Shown in pieces: positions 17,780-26,053 of a DNA stretch of 45,992 nucleotides. This stretch comes from a virus: positions 1-45,992 of the IMG/VR virus record IMGVR_UViG_3300038441_002108; one strand, written 5' to 3'. The notes beneath the pieces were generated by a model that saw nothing but the letters and a program-made list of their open reading frames with translations, was not told the origin of the DNA and made no database searches. How positions within the stretch are numbered: position 1 is the stretch's first letter; every line of letters begins with the position of its first letter. A program made the position numbers and the translations under genes.

Positions 17780-18059
17780 CGTTTGCTTCCTTTTGCATCA
17801 GGGCCCAAGCATCCGGGGCTACGGAGAGAATGTCGAAGAGAATGCGCTGCCCCACGTTGAGTTCGCCACAGGCGAAAGACATTGCGAGGGCGTTCGTGGT
17901 AAAAGGGTTCTGCCCGATCTTCCCAAGGGAAAGCTGGTAGTAAAGGAACTTGCGTCCTCCGGGCGTGGAAAGGAGGGAGGAAAGAATTTGCTCGGTGTTG
18001 AGTCGATCCGCTTCTTCCCACTGACGTTTCAGCTCCTCGGCTTGTGGATTGTTGCTCAT
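17730..18059 (-). CDS. Bbp19-like conserved virion-region protein
   Basis: A 109 aa helical protein with the Bbp19-family pattern: LLSTPGGRKFLYYQLSLGKI, then MSFACGELNVGQRILFDIL, PDAWALMQKEAND. Genes of this family usually sit between portal and scaffold in BPP-1-like phages; the function is not established. The ATG overlaps the GIY-YIG gene stop (ATGA). Confidence 0.75.
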   Translation of the reverse strand: MSNNPQAEELKRQWEEADRLNTEQILSSLLSTPGGRKFLYYQLSLGKIGQNPFTTNALAMSFACGELNVGQRILFDILSVAPDAWALMQKEANDEHRTRTARLANTADE

Positions 18060-18661
18060 TCATACACCAGATCTAAGGGTTTGGCAAGGCCCCTCGCGGG
18101 GTATGGCTCGGGCTCGAAGGCGGCCGGCTCGTCCGAGTCGGGGCCCGAAAAAAGTGGGTTGACAGTCCATGGGGCCCCAAATTCGGTGAGGGAGGCGGCG
18201 GGCCCTTTCAGGGCCGCGCCGCTTTCCCCGTCACCTGGAATTTTTGGGGATACCCCATAGCCAGTAAACCCGACTTGTTTTCTGCCCAACATCGTACTTC
18301 CAGCGCGACACTCGTCGCTTGGACCGACTCGCCTCCTAACACCGACGATGTCTTTATAGTTAAGGACCTCGACTTCCGTTGGAGGGGGCGTGAACCCACA
18401 CACTGGACACCAGGTTCGAAACTGCCAGTCCTTATTACCCCGGGCTAAAAGCTTGGCTCGTTTCTCGTGAGTGTAACCCCAGCTCGGTTGCCAGAAAGCT
18501 AGTCGGGGAACTAACCCTTTTGCCTTAAGCCCCTTGGTGAAAGCACCACCATTTCCCGAGGCGTGCTGTTTTAGTCGCGCCGACGGGTCTTTGTCAGTGC
18601 AGCCGAGATAGTGGGCCCGGGCTTTGTTGGGCCCCTCAAAGTGCAAAAGATAGACTCCCAT
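18056..18661 (-). CDS. GIY-YIG-like endonuclease-fold protein inserted in the structural cluster
   Basis: A 201 aa protein. Residues 2-50 resemble a GIY-YIG/Uri-type nuclease core: GVYLLHF at the start (in place of GIY), HYLGCTDKDPSARLKQHASG with YLG in place of YIG and the conserved Arg and His. A WCPVCGF knuckle-like pair of cysteines follows near residue 85. The C-terminal third is Pro/Gly/Glu-rich and of unclear value. It separates portal from the Bbp19-like gene, a place with no nuclease in most relatives. Copies of the dispersed GGTATGG repeat lie at both its ends (18100 and 18707). It may be a homing-type endonuclease or a small nuclease used in DNA processing. Confidence 0.6.
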   Translation of the reverse strand: MGVYLLHFEGPNKARAHYLGCTDKDPSARLKQHASGNGGAFTKGLKAKGLVPRLAFWQPSWGYTHEKRAKLLARGNKDWQFRTWCPVCGFTPPPTEVEVLNYKDIVGVRRRVGPSDECRAGSTMLGRKQVGFTGYGVSPKIPGDGESGAALKGPAASLTEFGAPWTVNPLFSGPDSDEPAAFEPEPYPARGLAKPLDLVYE

Positions 18662-18674
18662 TATTGAGGCCCTC

Positions 18675-18701
18675 CTAACAGGCCGCGAGCTAACAGGCCG
18701 C
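18675..18701. repeat. 12-bp direct repeat in the portal/GIY-YIG gap
   Basis: The 12-mer CTAACAGGCCGC occurs at 18675-18686 and 18690-18701, a 15 bp period. On the minus strand this lies between the portal stop and the start of the GIY-YIG-like gene, next to the dispersed repeat at 18707-18739. Its role is unknown. Confidence 0.7.
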
Positions 18702-18706
18702 AGCTC

Positions 18707-18739
18707 GGTATGGTTCGGCCCATTTCGTTACGGACCATA
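18707..18739 (-). repeat. dispersed GGTATGG...TTACGG repeat, copy A
   Basis: On the plus strand this reads GGTATGGTTCG then GCCCATTTCGTTACGGACCATA. In the direction of transcription it begins right after the portal stop codon (TGA at 18742-18740). It matches copy C at 27250-27276 at 23 of 27 positions and copy F at 41509-41540 at 22 of 27, counted by hand. Confidence 0.8.
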
Positions 18740-20398
18740 TCAACCTCCCAAGATCTGTTGCAGCGCATTGGCCCCGCCGCCCACGTCTGTGGCGGAAAGC
18801 TGCTGCGCGGCGCCCGTGAGCGCCTGCGTCTGCTCGAGCGCTTGGGTGGTGTTCGCGGCCTGGTTCTGTTGCTGCGTGGCCCCGATCGACACCGCGGGAG
18901 GCACCATATCCTTGGCCCGCACCCCGAGGTCCCTGCCGTAGTTCCGGACCAGCTCTTCCCAGTTCGGGATATTCAACACCTCCGGTTTCACCGCGGCGAG
19001 GTTCCCGATGAACTGCACCCAGCGTTCGGTTGGGGCGACACCCACGGCCCGCTGCGCGGTGGACAGGATCGACACATATTGGATCTCAATATCCATTTCC
19101 GAAATGGCCTCGGGCGCATCGGGGAGCAGGCCCGCCCGTTCCATAATCGAGTAGACACGTTTGATGGTCGGGTCGAGGGCCTCGTTCTCAAACCGCTCCA
19201 GCACGGGACCCAGGAGCACTAGCTTCTCCTCCCGCCGGGCGTCAATTTCCGTCGCGCTCCGCACGGTATCGAGCTGGGAGATCATCTGGAAGAGGGGGTT
19301 GTGGAAGGTCTCCCGGATCCGCATCTGAATCTGCTGGATGTCGGCGGTCATTTCACCCAGGGGCGGGGCAATTTGGTACAGGGGTTTAGCCCCGACGTTA
19401 TTCGCCCCCGCGATGAACGTGAGGCCGCCGGGCACGAGGGCCATCGGCTTGTGCTGGAGTTGCACGTCCGCGACGATAGGCGGGTTCACCACCTTGTCAA
19501 TCCCCTGCGCTTTTCGCAGCGTTTCCTGCTGGAGCTGCTTCACATCCCCGATCGACTCCATCGCGGGGCAGGAACCGTACGCATCGTTGCCGGTGAGTTC
19601 CCAGCGCACGAATAACCCCGGCATCTCGTTGAAGCCCTTCTGGGCCAGGACCTGCCCGGCCGGGGCGTCCGCTTCCCAGTACGTTTCGCGCCAGGGGAAC
19701 TTCTTCGGTACCTTCCCCTTCCCGTCCACGTTCGGCTCAATCAGGTGATAAACGCGACGGGGCTCCTGGCACGAGGCACCCCCCGTCTTATAGAGGTTCC
19801 TGGTGGAGTCCGTTACGTTCTCCTCGCCCCACCGTTCGACGAGCTGATCCACCGTATATTCGAATTTTCTGGCAAACGTGTTCACGGCGAGGCGATCGTC
19901 CTGGGCGAAGTAAAATTCACCGAGGGCCGGGTTGTAGCACCGGATCACCGACTCGAAATCCTCGTAAATGAGCATGGCCGCGGTGCCGAAGACCACAAGG
20001 TCCAGATACATGACGGCCATCGCATTGTAGAAATTCGACTCGGCGAGGACCAGGGCCATCCGGCGGGTCACTTCATCGAGCCAGACCCGGACGTCATTGT
20101 TCGCCACGGTATCATCCTGGCCCGCAATTCGCAGGCTGAACCACGGCCGGGCGGGTGAGGTGATGCCGTTCATCATCCCGCTTGCCAGGATCCGGGCCGC
20201 AATTGTGCCCGTGCTATCAAGCACCTTCGGGTTTTGCATGGACTGCACCCGCTGGGTCGCGTTCTCCAGCCAAATATATCGCCGGGGGAGGTAGTAATCC
20301 GCGAGCTCGCGCCAGAAGAGGAAGTAGGGCTGGCGGACCTGCTCGAGTTTCACCAGCTTCCCCTTCAGCTTTTCGTGGAGAGTGATGTTAATTTGCAC
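18740..20398 (-). CDS. portal protein (head-to-tail connector)
   Basis: A 552 aa portal of the T7-like/BPP-1-like connector family: EQVRQPYFLFWRELADYYLP near the start, LASGMMNGITSPARPWFSL, NFYNAMAVMYLDLVVFGTAA, YLPRRY, and a C-terminal barrel-and-crown region rich in Gln/Ala/Thr. Twelve copies form the DNA gate at one capsid vertex. I chose the GTG at 20398 because GGAGAG lies 6 nt upstream; an in-frame TTG at 20410 has no ribosome site. The gene overlaps the end of the small upstream gene. Confidence 0.9.
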   Translation of the reverse strand: MQINITLHEKLKGKLVKLEQVRQPYFLFWRELADYYLPRRYIWLENATQRVQSMQNPKVLDSTGTIAARILASGMMNGITSPARPWFSLRIAGQDDTVANNDVRVWLDEVTRRMALVLAESNFYNAMAVMYLDLVVFGTAAMLIYEDFESVIRCYNPALGEFYFAQDDRLAVNTFARKFEYTVDQLVERWGEENVTDSTRNLYKTGGASCQEPRRVYHLIEPNVDGKGKVPKKFPWRETYWEADAPAGQVLAQKGFNEMPGLFVRWELTGNDAYGSCPAMESIGDVKQLQQETLRKAQGIDKVVNPPIVADVQLQHKPMALVPGGLTFIAGANNVGAKPLYQIAPPLGEMTADIQQIQMRIRETFHNPLFQMISQLDTVRSATEIDARREEKLVLLGPVLERFENEALDPTIKRVYSIMERAGLLPDAPEAISEMDIEIQYVSILSTAQRAVGVAPTERWVQFIGNLAAVKPEVLNIPNWEELVRNYGRDLGVRAKDMVPPAVSIGATQQQNQAANTTQALEQTQALTGAAQQLSATDVGGGANALQQILGG

Positions 20399-20588
20399 TG
20401 GACTCTCCAATCAGCGAGGGCTTCTGCGTCCGGGCCTTGCGGGTGAGGCCCTGAGACGACGTGGAAATGAACGAGCCCGGGAGGGTCGTATTCGTCCCGA
20501 CCGAGGCGTCCGCCGCGTTGGCCTGTTGCGGGGGAGTGGCCGCAGGCGTTTGGACAACCTTGGGCGGCTTGGGCATGAGGAAACTCAT
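20388..20588 (-). CDS. small protein between terminase and portal
   Basis: A 66 aa Pro/Thr/Ala/Ser-rich protein (MSFLMPKPPKVVQ start) with no hydrophobic segment and little predicted fold. A short disordered protein of this kind (MSFLMPKPPK...) is encoded between large terminase and portal in many podoviruses; its role is unknown. The ribosome site is AAAGGAGCACCCCCG. The end overlaps the portal start. Confidence 0.75.
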   Translation of the reverse strand: MSFLMPKPPKVVQTPAATPPQQANAADASVGTNTTLPGSFISTSSQGLTRKARTQKPSLIGESSAN

Positions 20589-20601
20589 CGGGGGTGCTCC
20601 T

Positions 20602-22104
20602 TTAAACCCAGAGGGCTTCGTTGGTGAAGGGATTGTAGTCTCGAGCGACGGTTTCGATTTTCATCTCGTCCGCCGTGTTGATGTCATAGGCGATGTGGGG
20701 CATGGCGAAAGTACACGCGAGTGCGTCGGCGACGTTCGGCGAGGCCACTTTCCGTTTGCGCATGTCGAGCTTCGATTCCAGCTGGATCGCCTCGGCCTTG
20801 TTGAGGCCGTAGTTCGGGGCGGTGAGTTCGCTCGCGAGCGTGACGTTCTCCCCCGTGGAGAGTTCGGGGATGGAGCCGTGGCGGAGCCAGTCGCGGAGGG
20901 CGCCCCAAATTTCCGCCCGCTTGTTCGCGTACTTCGCGCCGTCGTCCGGGTTCACGCCGTCAGGGCCCGAGCCGAAATCGACCTCGAAGACGGGGATGCG
21001 GAGCTGGCGCAGCCTGTCCACAACGCCGCCCCCAACGCCGCCTGAGTCGACGAACACAGCCGTGGCGTGGTAGCGGAGGGTGGCCGCGGCCACTTTGCCC
21101 GCGAGGGTCATGGTGTCGATACCCTGATAGATCTCGACCGGGCGCGTCCGGGCGTCCCTTCCGCAGCGGGGATAGATGACAGAGGCGTCATCGCCGAACC
21201 GGGCCACGTCAACCCCGAGCACGACGGCTCCGCGCTGGGGTTCGACGAGACGGTTCGTCGCCTTCATGACGAGGTCGAAGGAAATAAAGGACTCGGAGTC
21301 GACCCGGGGGAAGATCCCTCGAACGCGAACGCGAACGAAGTCGGAGTCCTCACCGTAATCGGCGATCCACTTCCCGATGAGTTCCTTGTCCGTGATGGAC
21401 ACCTCGCGGGAGTCGATCGCGGCGGAGGACCAGCGATGCGCAAAGCGCCCGAGGGCAAAGCACTCGCGGAAGCGGCCCTTGTTTCTGGTGGGGTTCCCGA
21501 ATACGCACCAGATGATCTGCGTGTCCCGGTCCGTCAGGGCGCCCTCCGTGGTTTCCCAGATCACATCGGGAATGGCGGATGCCTCGTCGAAAATTATCAA
21601 TATGCGCTTGCCCTGGTTGTGCAGGCCCGCAAATGCTTCAGTGTTCCGCTCGGACCACGGCACCATGTCGATGCGCCAGGTGCGCTCGTGCGCTGGGTCC
21701 GCCGAGAAGAGCGCGGTGGCGGTCATCTTGAAGAAGTCTCGGGCCAGGCAAAGCCTGTACCACTTCGCGAGCTCGACCCACGTCTTGGTTTTGAGCTGGT
21801 TCTCCGTGTTCGCGGTGACAACGCCCTTGGTGTCGGGGAAGGTGGAGATGGCCCAAAGGATGATCCAGCTCACGCAGGCGGACTTCCCGATGCCGTGCCC
21901 GGAGGTCCGGGCCATCTGAATGGCTTGGGCGAGGCCAATCTCCCCCGCCCGGAGCTTCGTCCCGATTTCGTCGAGAAGGGTGACCTGCCAGGGTTCGGGC
22001 CCGGACCGATGCTCGAGTTCACCCGGCTCGCCCCAGGGGAACGCGAAGAACACGAACCCCAGGGGGTCGGAGGAGAATTCGGCGAGGTCTTCGATTAGGT
22101 CCAT
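20602..22104 (-). CDS. terL: terminase large subunit
   Basis: A 500 aa DNA-packaging motor. The ATPase part shows a Walker A loop SGHGIGKS (68-75) and a Walker B strand ILIIFDE (168-174) with the catalytic Glu. The nuclease part shows VVLGVDVARFGDD with metal ligand Asp near 299, and AVFVDSGGVGGG near 350, the RNase H-fold pattern. It cuts and pumps DNA into the procapsid with the small subunit and portal. It is separated from the small subunit gene by five genes, including a tailspike, which is unusual because the two are normally adjacent. Confidence 0.95.
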   Translation of the reverse strand: MDLIEDLAEFSSDPLGFVFFAFPWGEPGELEHRSGPEPWQVTLLDEIGTKLRAGEIGLAQAIQMARTSGHGIGKSACVSWIILWAISTFPDTKGVVTANTENQLKTKTWVELAKWYRLCLARDFFKMTATALFSADPAHERTWRIDMVPWSERNTEAFAGLHNQGKRILIIFDEASAIPDVIWETTEGALTDRDTQIIWCVFGNPTRNKGRFRECFALGRFAHRWSSAAIDSREVSITDKELIGKWIADYGEDSDFVRVRVRGIFPRVDSESFISFDLVMKATNRLVEPQRGAVVLGVDVARFGDDASVIYPRCGRDARTRPVEIYQGIDTMTLAGKVAAATLRYHATAVFVDSGGVGGGVVDRLRQLRIPVFEVDFGSGPDGVNPDDGAKYANKRAEIWGALRDWLRHGSIPELSTGENVTLASELTAPNYGLNKAEAIQLESKLDMRKRKVASPNVADALACTFAMPHIAYDINTADEMKIETVARDYNPFTNEALWV

Positions 22105-22171
22105 GCTTTTAATTTTCCGAGTTCCGACATGATATTCTTGGTTAGGGTAGCGGCTCGATTGCGTATGATTT

Positions 22172-23830
22172 TTAGGTCAACGCGATAGACCCCGAACGTA
22201 TCACCCCATCCGAGCCTTTGTATTTTAGAGTCAACGACGTGTTGCTCGTGGCCTGAATGACGAGTTCCGTGTTATTCTCGGGGTTGGTGCTCGACAGAAG
22301 CTTCTGAACGACGCCGATGCCATTCTTCCATCGCAGCGGCGCGGTAGAAAGAGTGCCGGCAATAGCAAGCTCTGTCAGTACGTTGGCTGCCCGGTCCCAC
22401 ACCATCACACCCGTTGCGCCGGTATGGTTATCGTTCTCGATTGAGATAGACCCGAATCCGCCACTGCCCTGACCTAAGAACATCGATTTCTCGTTGGTGG
22501 CCGCCCCTTCTTCCCAGAAATACACGCGCGGGAAGGCGGCCTTGATTTCTAGTGCTCGCAGGAAGCCCCCAAGGGGCGTCATATAATTTCCGGATGCATA
22601 ATCGCTCGAGATATTGAGCGTGGACATATTATTGCAAAGTGCAGTACCGAACGTTTCCCCAACCGTCGCTCCGTAGTGCGGAGCGACCAGAGAAACGCGC
22701 CCGCTGCCCAAGTTTTCGATATGATATTTTGGCAAGACTGCAAGACCGTCACTATTCCCGCCGAAGACTGGAGCAATGAATTGTGAGTTTGGATCGTAGT
22801 TGATGACATCCGAGTAAGTATTGTGAGCAGAACGGCTATTTGACAGAAAACGGTTTCCGACAAATACACGGCCAGGTCGATAATTAGCAGGGTTAGATGC
22901 CGCCGCGATACGCAAGGCAAACTCGTCGTGGCGGTCCCACACCATACCGTAAAAGCCAATCTCACCGGCATCCGACACGATTTCGCACCCAGTTTTCGAA
23001 TAGAAAATACCGCCGCCATAGTGCACGACGCCGCTAACGGCCCCTACGTAGTACGCGAGGCCATCCCCATTACTGAACGCTGGCTGCAGGAACAGCCAGT
23101 CACCAGCCCGCTGGTTGACGGCTGGCTCTGTGAGGCTCCCGCAGTTAAGCACCCAGATGCTTATTGCCGTTGATCGGCATCTGTGAACACCGATAAAAAG
23201 GCCGGTGCCTGTGAACCCCTGAATGCCGACGTTTGTAAGGTCTGCGCCGTCACCATACGTCGCCTGATCTTCAAGGACGAGGCCTTTTTTGGGGCCGCTT
23301 TGAGTGAGGTCTTGATACAGGGCGATGTTCTCCATCACAAGCCGACCTGAGCCCGCAGGGGATTTTACGACGCAATCGCCTGTTGCATTCGCCTTCAGTT
23401 TGAGTGATGCGCCTGTATTATAGTCTCCGTTTTGTCCCCACGCGCGGTTAGCAGACCCTTCACCGATAATATTCATTACCGACGGCGCGGAGTTACCGCC
23501 GCGAACATCAATCGTATCCGTAAGGTATCCGCCGACATTCGTAGCCGGGAGATACAGGCACGCACCATAAGGGGCAAGCTTGGCAGCCGCCTCTGCGAAC
23601 TGCGTCGTATTGTCGTGCCCGGGGCCTATCTCAATGCCGAAATCAGACGCCTGTGCGAAGTGCTTGAAACGGTCCTTAATGCTCACCGGGACAATGCCAG
23701 TACCCGACCCTCCGATAGGGTTGGCATAAGGTAGAGAAACGACTTCAGTAGCAACCTCTTCTTGCTCTACGCCGTCAATAGCAGCGATATAGTTGGCAAG
23801 ATAGCCGTCTGGTCCAGTGTATTTACCCAT
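22172..23830 (-). CDS. tailspike, right-handed beta-helix (probable depolymerase)
   Basis: A 552 aa protein. Residues 1-60 are a short head (SLPYANPIGGSGTGIVP is the typical linker), then SIKDRFKHFAQASDFG...NTTQFAEAAAKLA, the pectate-lyase-like beta-helix entry, followed by parallel beta-helix repeats (MNIIGEGS, LVMENIALYQDL, LTNVGIQGFTGTGLFIG) and a C-terminal LTLKYKGSDGVIRSG strand region. Such spikes bind and often cleave surface polysaccharide. No catalytic residues can be named with confidence. By eye the gene is more AT-rich than its neighbours and sits between the two terminase genes, suggesting acquisition by transfer. Confidence 0.85.
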   Translation of the reverse strand: MGKYTGPDGYLANYIAAIDGVEQEEVATEVVSLPYANPIGGSGTGIVPVSIKDRFKHFAQASDFGIEIGPGHDNTTQFAEAAAKLAPYGACLYLPATNVGGYLTDTIDVRGGNSAPSVMNIIGEGSANRAWGQNGDYNTGASLKLKANATGDCVVKSPAGSGRLVMENIALYQDLTQSGPKKGLVLEDQATYGDGADLTNVGIQGFTGTGLFIGVHRCRSTAISIWVLNCGSLTEPAVNQRAGDWLFLQPAFSNGDGLAYYVGAVSGVVHYGGGIFYSKTGCEIVSDAGEIGFYGMVWDRHDEFALRIAAASNPANYRPGRVFVGNRFLSNSRSAHNTYSDVINYDPNSQFIAPVFGGNSDGLAVLPKYHIENLGSGRVSLVAPHYGATVGETFGTALCNNMSTLNISSDYASGNYMTPLGGFLRALEIKAAFPRVYFWEEGAATNEKSMFLGQGSGGFGSISIENDNHTGATGVMVWDRAANVLTELAIAGTLSTAPLRWKNGIGVVQKLLSSTNPENNTELVIQATSNTSLTLKYKGSDGVIRSGSIALT

Positions 23831-23832
23831 GA

Positions 23833-23988
23833 TTAAGCAGCCTTTCTAGTAAGAGTAAGCGCTCCGGCTTTGTCGGCCAGGACTGTCCCTCCGGCTTTAC
23901 TCGTGAGGGCGCTCGCGGACACCCCCGCGCCTATGATTTGAGGAAAAGGCAATCCTATACCAATACCGAGCGTAAGAGATCCCCTCAT
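23833..23988 (-). CDS. 51 aa protein of the tailspike module
   Basis: A 51 aa frame whose ATG overlaps the stop of the upstream gene (TAATG) and whose stop lies 2 nt before the tailspike ATG. It is Gly/Ala/Leu-rich (MRGSLTLGIGIGLPFPQ start) with a basic end (LTLTRKAA). Tight coupling on both sides supports it as real. Function unknown. Confidence 0.6.
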   Translation of the reverse strand: MRGSLTLGIGIGLPFPQIIGAGVSASALTSKAGGTVLADKAGALTLTRKAA

Positions 23989-24218
23989 TAAAGCAGCCCC
24001 ACGATATCTGTCGCGGTGGTGCCGGTGGCGTAAACACGGGAGGTGGATACCGGGAGAATGCTTCCCCCCGGAACGTTCTTGAAGGTGACCGAGGTACTGT
24101 CGTCGAGAGCGAGAATAACGATGTCGCCCCCGGTCCCGACGTAGAGGGCTCGGAAGGTATTCGAAGTGGTGTCGGAAGGAACCACGGCGTCGGCATTGAC
24201 TGCGGGCTTATCTTGCAT
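23988..24218 (-). CDS. small conserved phage virion-type protein
   Basis: A 76 aa beta-rich protein (RALYVGTGGDIVILALDD, TVTFKNVPGGSILPVSTSR style, ATGTTATDIVGLL). The pattern is common in phage structural operons next to fibre and spike genes; the function is not established. The ribosome site is GAAAGGCACC. Confidence 0.7.
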   Translation of the reverse strand: MQDKPAVNADAVVPSDTTSNTFRALYVGTGGDIVILALDDSTSVTFKNVPGGSILPVSTSRVYATGTTATDIVGLL

Positions 24219-24230
24219 CGGGGTGCCTTT

Positions 24231-24869
24231 CTATGGGCGTTCTTCCCACCGAGCCCGGAAAGTTCCGGTTATCACGTCGGAGGCGGAGAGGTTGGTGAAA
24301 CGGAAGTAGTAAGTGTTCGCGGCGACGCCTCGTTCATCGCCCTCCACGTTGCCGACGGAGGAGGCCTGGCCCGAGATGTTGTTGGTTTTCAACCGAAGGA
24401 CATCAATGACGGTCCCGCCCGTGTGAGTGCCGCCTGCGGTGAGGACCACCTGCCCGGTGTACGCGGGGGCCGTAGACATGTTGTTGCGTTTGAAGATGGG
24501 GAGGGTCTCGGAGAAGCTTCCGCCCTCCGTTCCGCCCACCACAGTTTCCATCCGGAGGTGCCCGGCCTCGATATCCGCGATCAGCCCGAAGAGGATCACG
24601 TTGATCGGGGCGACTACCTTAACCACGTAGGAGCCCGAGCCGGGGATGTTGAGTTCCTTGAACGTGCGGAACTCCCGCCCGTCGAAGAAGCCAGTCTGTC
24701 CGACGTCGACCCGGACCCGAGGGTTGTCCCCGGCGATTCCGCCATCGGTTATGAGCTTGTCCGGGAGGACCACGCGGAGTTCCCCGTCCCCCGTGGACGC
24801 CAGGGGACCCCCGGACAGGCCGCCGAGGCGATCGAGGATGCGACGAAGCCAGAAGGGTTCGTTGGCCAC
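24231..24869 (-). CDS. conserved podoviral virion-type protein
   Basis: A 212 aa protein starting with GTG after GGAGTAAT. The N-terminal part reads ILDRLGG...LRVVLPDKLITDGG; the rest is a beta-sandwich-like region (EFRTFKELNIPGSGSYVVK, GGTEGGSFSETLPIFKRNN, GGTHTGGTVIDVLRLKT, AANTYYFRFTNLS...WEERP). This layout is seen in a family of structural proteins of podoviruses. I cannot assign it to a defined virion part. Confidence 0.7.
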   Translation of the reverse strand: MANEPFWLRRILDRLGGLSGGPLASTGDGELRVVLPDKLITDGGIAGDNPRVRVDVGQTGFFDGREFRTFKELNIPGSGSYVVKVVAPINVILFGLIADIEAGHLRMETVVGGTEGGSFSETLPIFKRNNMSTAPAYTGQVVLTAGGTHTGGTVIDVLRLKTNNISGQASSVGNVEGDERGVAANTYYFRFTNLSASDVITGTFRARWEERP

Positions 24870-24874
24870 GGGGA

Positions 24875-25435
24875 TTACTCCGCTTGGATGGTGACGTTAC
24901 GGCCCTTAACGCGGCGACGGGCGGCCTCCAGCCGGTCCGCCAATCCCACGTTCACATTCAGGTTCGTCGTCGAGGAGGCGGGCCCATTCCCGGACCGGTC
25001 CGCGGCGAACGAGGCGAGCTGGATCAATTGCGAGGTGGTGAGCTTTTCGGGCTCTTCCTCGATCCGAAGTTGGATTTCATCCAGCACGTCCGAGGCCATG
25101 CCCGCGAGTTTGTCCTGCACGCTCCGGAACGCGCGGTCCTTTTCCTCGCGGTAGAAGGCCAGAAGTTCCTGGAACGCGGGGTCATCACAGAGGATGCTTA
25201 CCCGGGACAGGACGTAGCCGCACATGAGAGCGGCCTCGCCCGGAGGGATACCCGAAGAGATCGCGCGAGCGAGTGCGTGGTGGCGGTCGGAGAGGCGCTT
25301 GAGCGCGGGAGCCTTCGACCCCTTCTCGAGGCCGAGGGCCGCCACGTCCGCCTCATCCACATCGCGAACGTAGGTGGCCGAGATCGTGATCGGGGCCCTC
25401 CCCCGCGTGCGAAGTGTGTCGAGTTCTAAATCCAT
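24875..25435 (-). CDS. terminase small subunit
   Basis: A 186 aa protein starting at the ATG preceded by AAGGAG; the longer open frame upstream passes through the promoter. Residues about 50-82 form a helix-turn-helix-like region (RHHALARAISSGIPPGEAALMCGYVLSRVSIL), followed by DDPAFQELLAFYREEKD and a helical oligomerisation part, the layout of small terminases that recognise packaging DNA. It is the first gene of the late operon, about 20 nt downstream of the predicted transcription start. Confidence 0.8.
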   Translation of the reverse strand: MDLELDTLRTRGRAPITISATYVRDVDEADVAALGLEKGSKAPALKRLSDRHHALARAISSGIPPGEAALMCGYVLSRVSILCDDPAFQELLAFYREEKDRAFRSVQDKLAGMASDVLDEIQLRIEEEPEKLTTSQLIQLASFAADRSGNGPASSTTNLNVNVGLADRLEAARRRVKGRNVTIQAE

Positions 25436-25463
25436 GGGTCCGGGCTCCTTCAAGCTTTCGTGC

Positions 25464-25492
25464 ACCATAACACAAGCGCCTCGGCGCGTCAA
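25464..25492 (-). promoter_or_regulatory. late-arm sigma-70-like promoter with palindrome in its spacer
   Basis: On the minus strand TTGACG (25492-25487) and TATGGT (25469-25464) are separated by exactly 17 nt, pointing at the small terminase gene. The spacer contains the perfect dyad GCGCC-TC-GGCGC (25476-25487), a plausible operator for early/late control. The promoter is recognised by consensus only. Confidence 0.7.
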
Positions 25493-25505
25493 CGGGACTG
25501 GTGGG

Positions 25506-25526
25506 GGTATGGCAAAGAGCCATACC
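25506..25526. repeat. inverted repeat GGTATGGC-aaaga-GCCATACC
   Basis: Perfect 8-bp arms with a 5-nt centre in the divergent intergenic region. The arm shares the GAGCCATACCG core of the dispersed repeat family found after several genes. Could be an operator; there is no T tract, so it is not a terminator. Confidence 0.75.
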
Positions 25527-25795
25527 GGCTCAAAACCCCACAAAATATGGTGACCTCGTTGTCCCGGGGGAAGCCGGGGGTATCCAGCGAAGGCGCCTAG
25601 GCTGCGCATGCGTGAGACGGGGGGTGGGGTAGCGCATTCGCGCATGGCTCGCGGGCACAGCCGTGTGAAATGAGCATGGCGGAATGAGGTGGTTTGCTCA
25701 TTTAATTGTACGAATACAACTCAAAGACGATTGACAGGCTGCAGGTTGTATCGCCAAGGTGGAACTCCAAGCAACACAACGGAACGGAGCCTAAC
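25527..25795. promoter_or_regulatory. divergent control region between the two arms
   Basis: No convincing gene here. A TTGACA box at 25731-25736 on the plus strand lacks a good -10 at normal spacing. Around it lie related half sites: TTGTA-cgaa-TACAA at 25706-25719 and GTTGTATCG at 25745-25753, the latter nearly inverted to CGAATACAAC at 25711-25720. This suggests regulator binding at an early promoter whose exact boxes I cannot fix. Confidence 0.45.
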
Positions 25796-26053
25796 ATGCG
25801 GATCAAACAAGCCCACGAGATGTATCGGGTTATCCCGATGAAGAGCGCGACTGTGCTGCCCGACGCGGGGTTCGAAGTCCGGCTGGTAGACGTGGCTAGT
25901 AAGTGGAACGGGCATGCGTATGAGCTGCCCGTGTATTGCACGCCTAAGACTGGTGCGTACGCGAAACACAGAGTCTTTGCCGTTTGCAACTGCGGACGAC
26001 ATGTTCCGTTCGGAAGACTCGGGCAACATTTCAAGGCGTGTGAGTCCGTGTAA
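25796..26053 (+). CDS. first early protein, putative C-terminal zinc knuckle
   Basis: An 85 aa protein starting at the ATG after CGGAGCC. No family recognised. The last third holds CNCGRHVPFGRLGQHFKAC, in which Cys/His spacing (CxC...H...C) could bind zinc. As the first gene after the divergent control region, it may be an immediate-early host-takeover protein, by position only. Confidence 0.6.
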   Translation: MRIKQAHEMYRVIPMKSATVLPDAGFEVRLVDVASKWNGHAYELPVYCTPKTGAYAKHRVFAVCNCGRHVPFGRLGQHFKACESV

